From: a virus
Strand: one strand, 5' to 3'
Length of the DNA stretch: 51,407 nt
IMG/VR virus record: IMGVR_UViG_3300032273_000080
Location: 1 to 51,407 of that record
Part shown: positions 39,212 to 48,310 of the stretch, one piece after another
Layout of the letters: each line of letters begins with the position of its first letter
Numbering within the stretch: the first letter of the stretch is position 1
The notes under the pieces: model-generated
Seen by the model: only the letters and a program-made list of their open reading frames with translations
Told to the model about the DNA's origin: nothing
Databases searched by the model: none
Position numbers and translations under genes: made by a program

Positions 39212-42127
39212 ATGCTTACTCAAGAAAATATTGATGAAATAAACCGTGTCTTGCCATTAACTGGCTCAGTGCGGCTTACTAAAGATGAAATTGATTATTT
39301 AAACGCAATAGATACAACTGTATATCAAGACTCCGATATTTATTTGATTACCCAAACAGTGCTTTTATTGCGTTTGCGTAATCAGAAATGCGGTGGCGAT
39401 GCATTGTCACGCTTGCATAAGCTCGCGTTATCGAAGGGTTTTGAGTTAAAAGAGAAAAAACCAAAACCAAAAAAAGCCATTATTCCGATTATTGGTGGGA
39501 TGGTTGGCGGGATTAGACCTGTTACTGGGGATTTTACGCTAGAGCTTCCAACACCAATCCCGCCAGAAGTAATAAAGCAGCCTAAGTCGATGACGATAGA
39601 TGAAGAGCAAAGCGTGTCTTTTTCTGCTGAGGCGATTAATTACAATTCAGTGTGGTGGGAATATTCCAGTGATAGTGGGTCTACTTGGTTATATGCAGAC
39701 GGAATCCCAAATTGGCAAACTACCATGCTCGGTCCGTTTGTTACTCCGCTTATTGCTGACGGGTACAAGTTTAAAGCAATGTTTGACGGTGAAGGCGGCG
39801 TAACTGCATCTAACATAGCCGTGTTAACTGTGAAAATGATACCACCTCAAGTTACATTGCATCCTGTTCTTGCTGACGTTGACGAGTGGGAGATGGTTAC
39901 GTTCACTGCTGGCGCTAATGAGTACGACAGTGTTAAGTGGATGCGTTCTGCTGCTGGTGTTACATGGGAAGACGCAAACATGTTCCCAAATTGGCAAACA
40001 GAAACCATTGGACCACTTGAGGCGGTTCTCGATCTTGATGGCTATTCGTTTAAGGCTGTTTTCTCAAATGATGCCGGTGATAGTGAAACGACGTCAGCAT
40101 TGTTATCAATCCATCAAATAAAGCCTGTCCTCATATTGAATCCAGAATCTTCTACGGTTACTGATGGTGGAATGGCTACATTTACCGCTGTTGCTAAAGG
40201 TTATGACTCTGTCGTATGGAAAGTGAATACATGTGGTTTATCACCTTGCTGGGAAGAGGCAATAGACTTACCGAATTATGATACGGCTGAATTGGGTCCA
40301 TTTAATGTGGATAGGAATTTAGACGGTTATGAGTATATGGCTGTGTTTTCGAATGATGTTGGTGATTCGATGACTTCTATTGTCGTACTTACTGTTGACG
40401 ATGTTTTGCCGATTATCACTGAACAGCCAATATCACGATCAGTTGATGAAGGATCGGAGGTTTCGTTTAGTTCGCTTTCAAGTAATTTCGATAACGTTAA
40501 GTGGATGAAGAAGCCTGTTGCTGGTGATTGGATTGAAGCCAGTGATATTGATGGGTGGAACACTGTATTACTTGGCCCGATAGGCGCGGTTCTTGATCTT
40601 GATGGTTATTCGTTTAAATCAGTATTTGATAATAAAGCAGGTGAGACAGAAACAGAACATGCACTACTTTCTGTGTCGCTCCCTAAAGCTCCACCAGTGA
40701 TTATTGAGCAGCCAAATGGCCAATCAGGGAATAATGGTGACACGGTCACTTTTGATGTTGATGGTTATAATGTATTGACGTACAAATGGCAGGAATCAAG
40801 TTGTGAGCCTACCCCGTGTTTTGTTGATGTACCTTCTTTCGTTGGATGGGAGACAAGATCGCTTCAAGTGCCTGTTGAAAAGACTGGCCACAACTTCCAA
40901 TACCGCTGTGTGCTTGGTAATGATTATGGTGAAACCATGTCAGATAGTGCGATCCTTACCGTGAATACTGATCAGCGTTACATTGTGCCAAAGGTTTTCA
41001 GTAGTACATTTGCTGGATATGAGAAAGGAGCGGTAGGTGGCGATAATACTTATGGCATTTTTAACCCAACATTATTTGAAGGTGTTGATGTAACAAAGCT
41101 TGTAGCTAATTCATCCTCAAGTAACTACATCACATTAGCTCTTAGCGATGAAATTGAATCTACCCAATTAACTATTTCAACTGATGGGAAAAACTTCAGA
41201 GTAAACAAAGTTACGGATACTGGGTATACAAACACTATCCCTTCTGACGTTGATTCACTGATGAGCACTTTTTCAGCCAATGATGGGATACCAATAGGTT
41301 TAGACATATACATTAATGGTAATACTGATTTTATAATTACCCCCGCAGCCATATCAGCGTCATCCGCTGGTTATTACGCATTTAATGCAGATGGTGGAAG
41401 TCTTAAACCTATCTACATTGATGGAATTGCTATTTTCTCGATTCTTGCAAGTACTTCTGGCGGGAAGATCACCGTTGAGCTTAACAGTGAAATCGATAGT
41501 AAATCAGAACTGTCAATTAAGTTTAATGGTGAGATGTATGATGGATTTATAGCAAGGCCAACAAGGTTAAAAGATTTAACCAAAGCAAGTAGCTATAAAT
41601 ATGAGTTAAGCAATCAAGCCAAGGCCGATAAATTATATGCTGACTTTACTGCGGTAATTGGTGTTGAGTCACCTATGACGATTGAGGTTAAACAAACATC
41701 GTTCGCGTACACACTTACCGTTGGTAAAAAAGACACTCTTGAACAGGTTTTAATTGGTAAAAATCATTCTTATAATATTGGTTTTTTAGAGCCTACAGAA
41801 ATATTAGACGGTTCTATTGAAGATATATTTATGAAGCTAGATAGTTACGGTGATTATAAGCTTCACTTGGTTTTAGATTCTGAGCCTACAGGTTGGTATA
41901 GTTATAAAAAAGAAATCACCATTGGAACACTGGCCCCAATAACACTTAATTCCTCATCTACTAGTGCTTATATAACCGTTACGGAGTTTAATTATCTTGA
42001 TGGTGAGGTAGGCAATGATTTACCTGTGAGCATTAAACTACTACCAGTTTTAACAAAAGACATTACAACTAAAGGCGGGGCAACGCTGGAGGTCGGCAAT
42101 GTTCAAGATCGAGATAAAACTGCCTGA
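39212..42127 (+). CDS. Head-associated protein with five Ig-like domains
   Basis: 971 aa. An N-terminal helical part (1-80) and a basic/hydrophobic linker (KEKKPKPKKAIIPIIGGMVGG) are followed by five Ig-like domains of about 95 aa at roughly 120, 213, 306, 402 and 497, each with 'QP....V..G..V.F.A', a WK/WM core and 'Y.FKA.F.N..G...T..A.L.V'. The C-terminal 385 residues are beta-rich and unknown. Ig-like domains on virions bind cell-surface sugars or mucus. Position after the capsid gene and before head-tail joining genes suggests a capsid decoration or head fibre. Start ATG at 39212; a GTG at 39203 is possible. Confidence 0.75.
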   Translation: MLTQENIDEINRVLPLTGSVRLTKDEIDYLNAIDTTVYQDSDIYLITQTVLLLRLRNQKCGGDALSRLHKLALSKGFELKEKKPKPKKAIIPIIGGMVGGIRPVTGDFTLELPTPIPPEVIKQPKSMTIDEEQSVSFSAEAINYNSVWWEYSSDSGSTWLYADGIPNWQTTMLGPFVTPLIADGYKFKAMFDGEGGVTASNIAVLTVKMIPPQVTLHPVLADVDEWEMVTFTAGANEYDSVKWMRSAAGVTWEDANMFPNWQTETIGPLEAVLDLDGYSFKAVFSNDAGDSETTSALLSIHQIKPVLILNPESSTVTDGGMATFTAVAKGYDSVVWKVNTCGLSPCWEEAIDLPNYDTAELGPFNVDRNLDGYEYMAVFSNDVGDSMTSIVVLTVDDVLPIITEQPISRSVDEGSEVSFSSLSSNFDNVKWMKKPVAGDWIEASDIDGWNTVLLGPIGAVLDLDGYSFKSVFDNKAGETETEHALLSVSLPKAPPVIIEQPNGQSGNNGDTVTFDVDGYNVLTYKWQESSCEPTPCFVDVPSFVGWETRSLQVPVEKTGHNFQYRCVLGNDYGETMSDSAILTVNTDQRYIVPKVFSSTFAGYEKGAVGGDNTYGIFNPTLFEGVDVTKLVANSSSSNYITLALSDEIESTQLTISTDGKNFRVNKVTDTGYTNTIPSDVDSLMSTFSANDGIPIGLDIYINGNTDFIITPAAISASSAGYYAFNADGGSLKPIYIDGIAIFSILASTSGGKITVELNSEIDSKSELSIKFNGEMYDGFIARPTRLKDLTKASSYKYELSNQAKADKLYADFTAVIGVESPMTIEVKQTSFAYTLTVGKKDTLEQVLIGKNHSYNIGFLEPTEILDGSIEDIFMKLDSYGDYKLHLVLDSEPTGWYSYKKEITIGTLAPITLNSSSTSAYITVTEFNYLDGEVGNDLPVSIKLLPVLTKDITTKGGATLEVGNVQDRDKTA

Positions 42128-42602
42128 CAATTTGCTTGAAAAAGAAATTGATGAGTTTGAATCACAGCGAGTACAGGTTGGCGTTTTAGATAAAGCAAAA
42201 ATGGCAAGCATCCCGAGAAGCAGAAAAAAGGGTCTATCAAGAATTAAGGGTACATCTTACCCAAGACGTAAAATTCATAAAAAAAGCAAAACACTTACAG
42301 TCACGAAACTAGCTGAATATATGGATGAATATTACGGCTTTATTTCTGACGCCCCATTGGTGCCAAGCAATACAGACCTGATAAAAGTTACGAATGAATT
42401 AATAAAAATATTCAACGGTGATCTTGATCCTCGTCGTGTTGAAAACGCAGCCATAGCCATTATTCGGAATCCAATAATTCGAATGGACTATGGTCGAAAT
42501 GCTGCGTCGACAGAAAAAGAAAAGGGGTTTAATCGCCCTTTAGTTGATAGCGCAACGCTATTCAATAACATCACTGCAAAATACTACATAAAAGGTGGCT
42601 AA
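42099..42602 (+). CDS. Head-tail joining / tail completion-like protein
   Basis: 167 aa, overlapping the Ig protein by 29 bases. The basic N-terminal region (RVQVGVLDKAKMASIPRSRKKG) and the end DYGRNAASTEKEKGFNRPLVDSATLFNNITAKYYIKG match the general form of HK97-gp10/completion proteins: 'GVL....', then 'G...PL.DTG.L..si..kv'. The family is not certain. Followed directly by the tail terminator-like gene. Confidence 0.6.
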   Translation: MFKIEIKLPDNLLEKEIDEFESQRVQVGVLDKAKMASIPRSRKKGLSRIKGTSYPRRKIHKKSKTLTVTKLAEYMDEYYGFISDAPLVPSNTDLIKVTNELIKIFNGDLDPRRVENAAIAIIRNPIIRMDYGRNAASTEKEKGFNRPLVDSATLFNNITAKYYIKGG

Positions 42603-43030
42603 TGTTCTCTCACCAGCTCTGTGAGTTGGTTACTGTTATTTTCGACTTACCAGCTGAAATAGACCGTAGCCAATCTCACAGCGCGAATGAGGTCTATATA
42701 AGGGTCAATGATTACGATATTGCTATTGAAGATTCCACCAGCGTTTATTTCAACGTTGACGTCACTTTATCAATCACGTTCCCACCGTCAGATGATGATC
42801 CTTATGGCTTCATTACCGCGAAATTAAAGAATTATTCAGGAATTCCATTAACTCAAGATGATGGAAATAACCTGGCATCAATTAAAGATATTTCCTATCG
42901 AGAAGTGCCTGTTACTCAAACGTTGGAGAAAACTGTAATACAGAAGGATGTGACTTTTGCAATAAATGTTGATTACGACCGAGTAACGGAAGTTATCAAG
43001 GGTATTAAATATAACGGAGATAAAATATGA
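42602..43030 (+). CDS. Tail terminator-like protein
   Basis: 142 aa, start overlapping the previous stop. Mixed alpha/beta; VYFNVDVTLSITFPPSDDDPYGFITAKLKNY and VIQKDVTFAINVDYDRVTEVIKGIKYNG. The size, order (completion - terminator - sheath) and coupling support a tail-end terminator; no sequence family is recognised. Confidence 0.52.
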   Translation: MFSHQLCELVTVIFDLPAEIDRSQSHSANEVYIRVNDYDIAIEDSTSVYFNVDVTLSITFPPSDDDPYGFITAKLKNYSGIPLTQDDGNNLASIKDISYREVPVTQTLEKTVIQKDVTFAINVDYDRVTEVIKGIKYNGDKI

Positions 43031-44121
43031 GTAATTTATTACTTGATTACGCTTTTAGTTTTGAAGAGGTTGAAGGCACACTTCAACCTGATTATTCGTT
43101 CTTGAGTAATGTTGCCGTGGCTGTTAAGTCAAATAATGTGTCGACACCGCCTAAGCCATTACCCTATCTAGTTGAAGTGTACAGCCCTGAGCTCGTCAAG
43201 GAGCACACTGATAATGAAACTGTAAATCAGTTGTTTTCTGGTGGGCTAGGTGCGTTTTATCTACTTGTCTGTGAAACATTGGATAGTGTAGATCCACTGC
43301 TTGATGATACTGAGTTTTATACCTTTGGAATTAGTGACGACTTTGATGAAGATGCTGCGAGTGTATTCATACCGTCAAAATACGCTGGTGTCGTATACAG
43401 CACATCTTCAACACGATCAGATGCTAAGACGGTTGTTGCTGGCAACATTACTAAGCGACGAGATTTAAAGAGTCAGTTTTTAAAATCTCATGACTTATTG
43501 AAAAAGACAAAAGATAAAAGCCAGAGAACAGAGCTGTTAAAGGGGGCACGAACTGCAGCGGTTGATTTAGCCAAATTACCTCACCGCTGTTGCTTTTTAG
43601 ATCTTGCTTACAATACAAGCGGGGCTCACTTTGCTTTTGGGAAATTGCTTAGTGCTGCATATTGGAGTGATCAGCAGTACATTCAGGCAAATGCAGATGA
43701 TTGGTGGGCTACATCCCAACTAGGTGAGGCTGACAGCCTATTTAAAGATCGCATATCGTTTTATTTATCTGATAAGCAATATGGCACTCGTCTGGCTTTC
43801 TTTGCTGCTGGTGGTGAGTCAATTTCTGCCCCGTACATCAACCGATTGGTTGAGCTTAGTATTCAAGGGGCGGGATTAAACTACATATCAATTAACCATC
43901 CTCGCAATACGGTATCTACGCGCATCAACCTAGAAAGTCGCCTTCAAGATGAGGTCGATAAGTATATGGTTGCGCCTTATTACTATTTAGACCCCGATGG
44001 TGATAACGATGTTCAGCTTTATGACTCCGAAGAACGCTACTACTTGAACGGTGCGTTAGCTATTAAAGCGGCCGAGCCAATCTGGCGCGTGAATTTTCAA
44101 GTTAAACAGGAATCTTACTAA
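43027..44121 (+). CDS. Contractile tail sheath protein
   Basis: 364 aa, coupled start. The C-terminal half (YINRLVELSIQGAGLNYISINHPRNTVSTRINLESRLQDEVDKYMVAPYYYLDPDGDNDVQLYDSEERYYLNGALAIKAAEPIWRVNFQVK) has the feel of DUF2586-type sheaths: a D-acidic loop before 'E..YL.nGa......a.w'. The next gene fits a tube protein. This pair defines a myovirus. Assignment from context plus general pattern. Confidence 0.65.
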   Translation: MSNLLLDYAFSFEEVEGTLQPDYSFLSNVAVAVKSNNVSTPPKPLPYLVEVYSPELVKEHTDNETVNQLFSGGLGAFYLLVCETLDSVDPLLDDTEFYTFGISDDFDEDAASVFIPSKYAGVVYSTSSTRSDAKTVVAGNITKRRDLKSQFLKSHDLLKKTKDKSQRTELLKGARTAAVDLAKLPHRCCFLDLAYNTSGAHFAFGKLLSAAYWSDQQYIQANADDWWATSQLGEADSLFKDRISFYLSDKQYGTRLAFFAAGGESISAPYINRLVELSIQGAGLNYISINHPRNTVSTRINLESRLQDEVDKYMVAPYYYLDPDGDNDVQLYDSEERYYLNGALAIKAAEPIWRVNFQVKQESY

Positions 44122-44555
44122 TGAGCGATATGATCACACTACCAAATGCAGAAGTAAGCATTGAGATTAATGAGCAAAATTATGTTTTTCGGCAGGCGAT
44201 TAGTCTAGAGCTCAATGACCCTATTATTGTTGATTTATTAGCATCCCCTCAAAACAACAGTGACGGTATTGTTCATGTAAGTAATTTGACGCAATCAGCC
44301 TCGGTTAACTCAGTAGTTCGGGAAGTGCCAGCGCAGATCCAGACGTTGATATATAAAACATTTAAAGCCAAAGGTCGTTTGAAATTCCAAGTGATTGACT
44401 TGAGTAACGGTAAAAAATTAACCGCAAAAAAAGCAGTAATTAACTCAAATCCGATCAATGGAACGATTGATGAAAATGCCTCCGTGCAAGATGTTCGCCT
44501 TCCGTTGCGAGTCACTCCTAATAATCTAGAATTTGAATTTAAGGATGTATCATGA
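44121..44555 (+). CDS. Tail tube protein
   Basis: 144 aa, ATG overlapping the sheath stop. Beta-sandwich pattern (VSIEINEQNYVFRQAISLEL, GRLKFQVIDLSNGKKLTAKKAVINSNPINGTIDENASVQDVRLPLRVTPNNLEFEF), close in size to phage tube proteins. It sits between sheath and tail chaperones as in P2/Mu-like orders. Confidence 0.65.
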   Translation: MSDMITLPNAEVSIEINEQNYVFRQAISLELNDPIIVDLLASPQNNSDGIVHVSNLTQSASVNSVVREVPAQIQTLIYKTFKAKGRLKFQVIDLSNGKKLTAKKAVINSNPINGTIDENASVQDVRLPLRVTPNNLEFEFKDVS

Positions 44556-44947
44556 GTATTGAACTGAAAGGTATCCGTGGCTTTGCGTGTTATCAAGCAT
44601 ATCTATCAACCATCTATTTTTTACCTCTGACAAAAACATACCGTGAAAGTGAAATGGATCGCTTTGCTATGCAGCATGATTTTGCTGAATCGTCACCCGA
44701 CAGAAAAAAGGGAATTCTTGTCGAGATTTTAGGGGTTAGCACAATGAGTGAACGTGATGTTGTTCGCCTCATTTGTGTGCATAAGGATCCGAATGGTATT
44801 GATTATTCAGAAGCCAATGCCTCAAATCTAGGTGTTGATAAAATGATTGACTTGGTTTTTGAGTCGTTACTGGCATGCTCAGAAGCCAGTAAGACGCTTT
44901 TTTTTTATCCGACACAGAGTTTAACAGCCTCAAAGAATACTCCATAG
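44552..44947 (+). CDS. Tail assembly chaperone (short form, G-like)
   Basis: 131 aa, overlapping the tube gene. Unframeshifted product: helical C-terminal domain DVVRLICVHKDPNGIDYSEANASNLGVDKMIDLVFESLLACSE, then TLFFYPTQSLT. The gene sits just before the tape measure, and a nine-T slippery run near its end allows a -1 shift into an extra 60 codons. Sets tail length together with the tape measure. Confidence 0.72.
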   Translation: MSIELKGIRGFACYQAYLSTIYFLPLTKTYRESEMDRFAMQHDFAESSPDRKKGILVEILGVSTMSERDVVRLICVHKDPNGIDYSEANASNLGVDKMIDLVFESLLACSEASKTLFFYPTQSLTASKNTP

Positions 44948-45087
44948 AGCCTCAATCCATTGCTATCGAGGTGTTAGAAAAAACACCTCATATGCCAATA
45001 GAAGACCTAATTCAAATCATTGTATCGAGAGCTAAGGCCAAGCCGAAAGATAGCAATGAATTATTAATGAAACTACTCATGGGGTGA
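44552..45087 (+). CDS. Tail assembly chaperone, -1 frameshift product (GT-like)
   Basis: 178 aa predicted. Zero-frame codons CTT TTT TTT (44897-44905) slip back one base; translation continues TTA TCC GAC as LSDTEFNSLKEYSIEPQSIA and ends LLMKLLMG with TGA at 45085-45087. That open -1 frame has no start of its own, uses normal codons and fills the gap up to the tape measure start at 45091. This is the classical G/GT arrangement. Confidence 0.75.
44898..44906 (+). other. Slippery sequence for programmed -1 frameshift
   Basis: Nine T in a row (C TTT TTT TTT A). Both P- and A-site tRNAs keep pairing after a one-base slip. Confidence 0.72.
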
Positions 45088-45090
45088 TGT

Positions 45091-46308
45091 ATGTCTGGAG
45101 AAGCTGACGTAATTCTCGTGCCTAAAGCTGATATGGAGGCAATGCGTAAAGCCTCAAGACAGATGCAGGAGTCATTGGAAAAGGCTGGACAGCAAGCAGC
45201 AGCGGATACTGAAAAAGAACTTGGTGACGGTGTAAAGAAAGGGATAGACAAAGGATCTGATGAAGGCTTTTCAAAGCTTAGTTTGGGCATTGCTTCTTTT
45301 GCTCTTGCTCTTGGTTCAGTTATCAAAGATGCCTTAGATAAAACTCTTGGTGGAGCTGATGAGGTCGTAGAGGATGTCAAGCGACGAGCGGAAAACATCA
45401 AAAATATGACGGGCAATGCTGGTGCATTCGGTATTGACCAGGGGGAGTACGCCGCATTCAGTGTTGGGGCTGGTTCGTTAGGTATTGATGAAGATACTAT
45501 CCGAGGGATGCTTGCTGGTTTTGCTGGGGCGCTAGATTCTGATGAAATGGTTAAGTATCGCAATGTCTCAGATGAGAAAGGGCTAGATACTGCCTTTTAC
45601 AAGCTGTTGAACACTGCATCATTCATGGACCCAGCAAAGGCGATAACGTGGCTATCAACGAGTGGTCAGCTTGGTGATGATGCAACTTATGCAAACAAAA
45701 TGGCCGGCGTAATGCGTTCAATGCGTGAGGGTGGTGTTGAAGTTAACAAAAGAAACTTTTTTACAGAAATGGCAGGTTTTGACATTAATCCCGAAAAGCT
45801 TTCAAAGAGTTTTGATGTTGCCCTTGTGCAAATTGCAAAGATGAGTAAGGCCAATGCGGAGCGAGAGTATGACGTTCTTCTTCATGGCACAACAGAAGCG
45901 GAAGCGAACTCTGTTAATAGCCGCGAAAAGAGCAAGGCGAAGCTTGAAGATACAGAATTAGAAAGCATTACCCTCAAGGTTAAAACTGCCAACTTTCAAG
46001 ATAAAGTAGATATTGCTGAGATGAATGCCACTGTGGCTGCGTTTGATGTTGCTGAAAAGGTAACAAAAGAACTTGAAGAATCAGTGAGGAAACGAGAGGA
46101 GTTGCTTGCTAAAGTATTTGAAACGGAAGTTCCAGAAGAGCAACAAAAATTAGCAGCAAGAGCAGGGTACTCGCGAGATCAATATGTGACAAACGTTGTT
46201 GGTCTTGAGGACCTAATTTCAGCACTTAAGCAAGTATTCAGTCCGAGCCCAGCAGAGACACACAGTCGAGCTATTGCTGATTCCGATGTTGAAATTGGAG
46301 GTGACTAA
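45091..46308 (+). CDS. Tape measure protein (short)
   Basis: 405 aa. Long helices (MEAMRKASRQMQESLEKAGQQAAADTEKELGDGVKKGI), a hydrophobic patch (KLSLGIASFALALGSVIKDAL) and Ala/Gly-rich central part, then helical KVTKELEESVRKREELLAKVFE. At about 0.15 nm per residue the tail would be around 60 nm, short for a myovirus. Location right behind the chaperones gives strong support. The stop overlaps the next start. Confidence 0.75.
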   Translation: MSGEADVILVPKADMEAMRKASRQMQESLEKAGQQAAADTEKELGDGVKKGIDKGSDEGFSKLSLGIASFALALGSVIKDALDKTLGGADEVVEDVKRRAENIKNMTGNAGAFGIDQGEYAAFSVGAGSLGIDEDTIRGMLAGFAGALDSDEMVKYRNVSDEKGLDTAFYKLLNTASFMDPAKAITWLSTSGQLGDDATYANKMAGVMRSMREGGVEVNKRNFFTEMAGFDINPEKLSKSFDVALVQIAKMSKANAEREYDVLLHGTTEAEANSVNSREKSKAKLEDTELESITLKVKTANFQDKVDIAEMNATVAAFDVAEKVTKELEESVRKREELLAKVFETEVPEEQQKLAARAGYSRDQYVTNVVGLEDLISALKQVFSPSPAETHSRAIADSDVEIGGD

Positions 46309-46625
46309 TGGATGACTTGATGAAAGTGTACGGGCTTGACCCGATTCTTGATTTTACGTGGTATAGCATTGGAAACTACCAGCAATTTATCGATAGAAAA
46401 TTACCTCAATTGTTTAATGAGTTAACGCTAAATAAACGACCAATACGGATAACGGTTATATCTGATGATATGTCAGGATTCTTCACTCAGCGGGTTGGTA
46501 TTATTTATAAGGATGAGTTCTTACCCGTACTTAGCGATGGTGGTTATTTTGTTAGTGTGGCCCGCTCATACTCAACGCGATTGTTTGATGGGGTTGTGTA
46601 CATGGGGGTGAAAAATGATAGTTGA
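46308..46625 (+). CDS. Small tail/baseplate protein
   Basis: 105 aa. Alpha/beta, RPIRITVISDDMSGFFTQRVGIIYKDEF; unrecognised. Coupled on both sides between tape measure and baseplate genes. Confidence 0.6.
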   Translation: MDDLMKVYGLDPILDFTWYSIGNYQQFIDRKLPQLFNELTLNKRPIRITVISDDMSGFFTQRVGIIYKDEFLPVLSDGGYFVSVARSYSTRLFDGVVYMGVKNDS

Positions 46626-47211
46626 TAAAGTCCCTCCATTATTGGTATTCACACTCGATCAAGGTATGAATGCCGATGATAAAAAACGGCTCTCAGAGCT
46701 GGCTGCATTGGAAGATATGACATATGAGCAGTGGGATGAATATGAATACTTGTTATCTTACAGCGACAGCATTGATCAAGGGTTTGTGCTAGAAAACTGG
46801 ATACCAATTCCAATTGATGCGGATATTTTAGGCGCTCAGCCTGATGGGTACCAGACAGCGACAACGAAGAAAATTCAAATGGTTGGCAGCGATCCAATTT
46901 TAACGGGGACGTCAAACTCAGTCACAATAAACATCAAAACAAACAGTACTATTTTGATAAATACGCTACTTGCTTTTGCTGATTATATGTTTGCTTTAAA
47001 TGACTCATACCCAAGAATTCGATATTTTTCACGGGATGTTGTTGTTCTAGGTGGAAGGTTACTTAGTTTGTCTCGTTCAGTTAATACTGACACTACCGAG
47101 CAGATTATTACCTTGAAAATTCAGAAGGGTGATATGGGGAACCCATTAAAAATAAGCACAAATAAAGGGCCAATTGAAGTTGAGCTGAAAAATAGCCCAG
47201 CATTTGGGTAA
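46615..47211 (+). CDS. Tail/baseplate protein
   Basis: 198 aa. A helical acidic first third (DDKKRLSELAALEDMTYEQWDEYEYLLSY), then a beta domain (TKKIQMVGSDPILTGTSNSVTINIKTNSTILINTLLAFADYMF). Not recognised; it overlaps the gene before it by 11 bases and probably contributes to the hub or wedge. Confidence 0.58.
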   Translation: MIVDKVPPLLVFTLDQGMNADDKKRLSELAALEDMTYEQWDEYEYLLSYSDSIDQGFVLENWIPIPIDADILGAQPDGYQTATTKKIQMVGSDPILTGTSNSVTINIKTNSTILINTLLAFADYMFALNDSYPRIRYFSRDVVVLGGRLLSLSRSVNTDTTEQIITLKIQKGDMGNPLKISTNKGPIEVELKNSPAFG

Positions 47212-47220
47212 GGTGTGGAA

Positions 47221-47688
47221 ATGTTGGTTATAGCATCTGAGCATGACGATTACATGCTGACTTTTCAATATAGTGAAATTAAGCATTTAACAGGGAGGTT
47301 AAAAAATCTAGTTATAACAAGCAAAGGCAGAACGTTTAAAGCTTATTCTGATATACCGGATTGTTTAATTAAGAATAGTTCATTTATGGGTGTGAAAGTT
47401 AAAAGGACAACATTTGTAAGTAGTAAAACTGATTTTTTAAATGAGCTCGGATTATATTTTGATGTCAATTCTGGAAGTGTTTTTGAAAAGTCAAAAATAA
47501 AGGCATTACCATCAAGGAAGATAATTGCCAAAAATGGCTTTTTTGTTGCCAATCATTTACCTCAAATATTCTATCCGTTTATGGGTGGGTATATATCAGC
47601 TTTGGATGGTGATTATGATGTCGTAAGTAAAATCTTCAAAGGTAGCTTAACTGTGAGGGCGTATGAGGATAATCCCAGCGAAAGTTAA
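47221..47688 (+). CDS. Baseplate hub-like protein
   Basis: 155 aa from ATG 47221 (AAGGTG five bases before; GTG 47215 is an alternative). Beta-rich: YMLTFQYSEIKHLTGRLKNLVITSKGRTFKAYSDIPDCL and FVSSKTDFLNELGLYFDVNSG. No family is recognised; the place equals the hub (gpD-like) region. It overlaps the next gene by 26 bases. Confidence 0.52.
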   Translation: MLVIASEHDDYMLTFQYSEIKHLTGRLKNLVITSKGRTFKAYSDIPDCLIKNSSFMGVKVKRTTFVSSKTDFLNELGLYFDVNSGSVFEKSKIKALPSRKIIAKNGFFVANHLPQIFYPFMGGYISALDGDYDVVSKIFKGSLTVRAYEDNPSES

Positions 47689-47995
47689 AAATAAGAAGTT
47701 AATAGTAAATGGAATAGAGCCCGACGATATTACATTGCTATCAATGGGGAGTGGAGATAGTTCGGGATATCTATTAATTGGTAAGGATAACGTTGCTGCA
47801 TATATCGTAAATACTCAACCGGATTTAAGTAATGTTATAGGTCAGCTCACTTATATATGCGATCAACTTGTCGCCATTGGTGATCATGCTTATATCACAG
47901 CAGCGCAAGGTCAAGTCCTCTCAACTCCACTCAAGGCTGTATCAGAACAGGCTAATGCGATTAAAAATAAGTTGGAAAAAATGGAGCTGATCTAA
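47663..47995 (+). CDS. Small baseplate/spike-region protein
   Basis: 110 aa. KNKKLIVNGIEPDDITLLSMGSGDSSGYLLIGKDNVAAYIVN is a short beta domain; VSEQANAIKNKLEKMEL closes with a helix. Position matches the spike (gpV) or its adaptor, but I see no OB-fold or histidine spike-tip motif. Confidence 0.5.
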   Translation: MRIIPAKVKNKKLIVNGIEPDDITLLSMGSGDSSGYLLIGKDNVAAYIVNTQPDLSNVIGQLTYICDQLVAIGDHAYITAAQGQVLSTPLKAVSEQANAIKNKLEKMELI

Positions 47996-48309
47996 TGGCA
48001 TCTGAAAAACCATCGATAACAGGCTATCTGTCAATGAGTCGTGATGTTGCGAGGTTTGAGAATCATTTGATGACTAATGCAGGTTCGCTGTATTACGACT
48101 CACGCCTAGGCTTTGAGCTTGATTATTGGATGAATCCTGACATCAAGTTTGATCCGCAATCTCTGAATATATGGGTTATTAACCAAGCAATGCTAAGAGA
48201 GATTGTGATTATAAATAGCAGTATAAGCATCATCGATAACAAGCTTAATTTGTCTTACACACTTGCTAGTGCTTACGAGCAAAGCAACAACTATATTTTG
48301 GGTGGGTAG
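47995..48309 (+). CDS. Baseplate wedge protein, gp25/W-like
   Basis: 104 aa. RDVARFENHLMTNAGSLYYDSRLGFELDYWMNPDIKFDPQSLNIWVINQAMLREI follows the gp25 pattern: 'l....GE...n...G......l.......i...I..al..ePR...', though the EPR element reads LREI. Starts on the previous stop. Confidence 0.62.
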   Translation: MASEKPSITGYLSMSRDVARFENHLMTNAGSLYYDSRLGFELDYWMNPDIKFDPQSLNIWVINQAMLREIVIINSSISIIDNKLNLSYTLASAYEQSNNYILGG

Positions 48310-48310
48310 T

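Noticed and set aside
45012-45563. 183-aa minus-strand ORF opposite the tape measure
   Set aside because: Ser/Pro-rich shadow of the helical tape measure gene, no RBS, and it would run against a coupled late operon.
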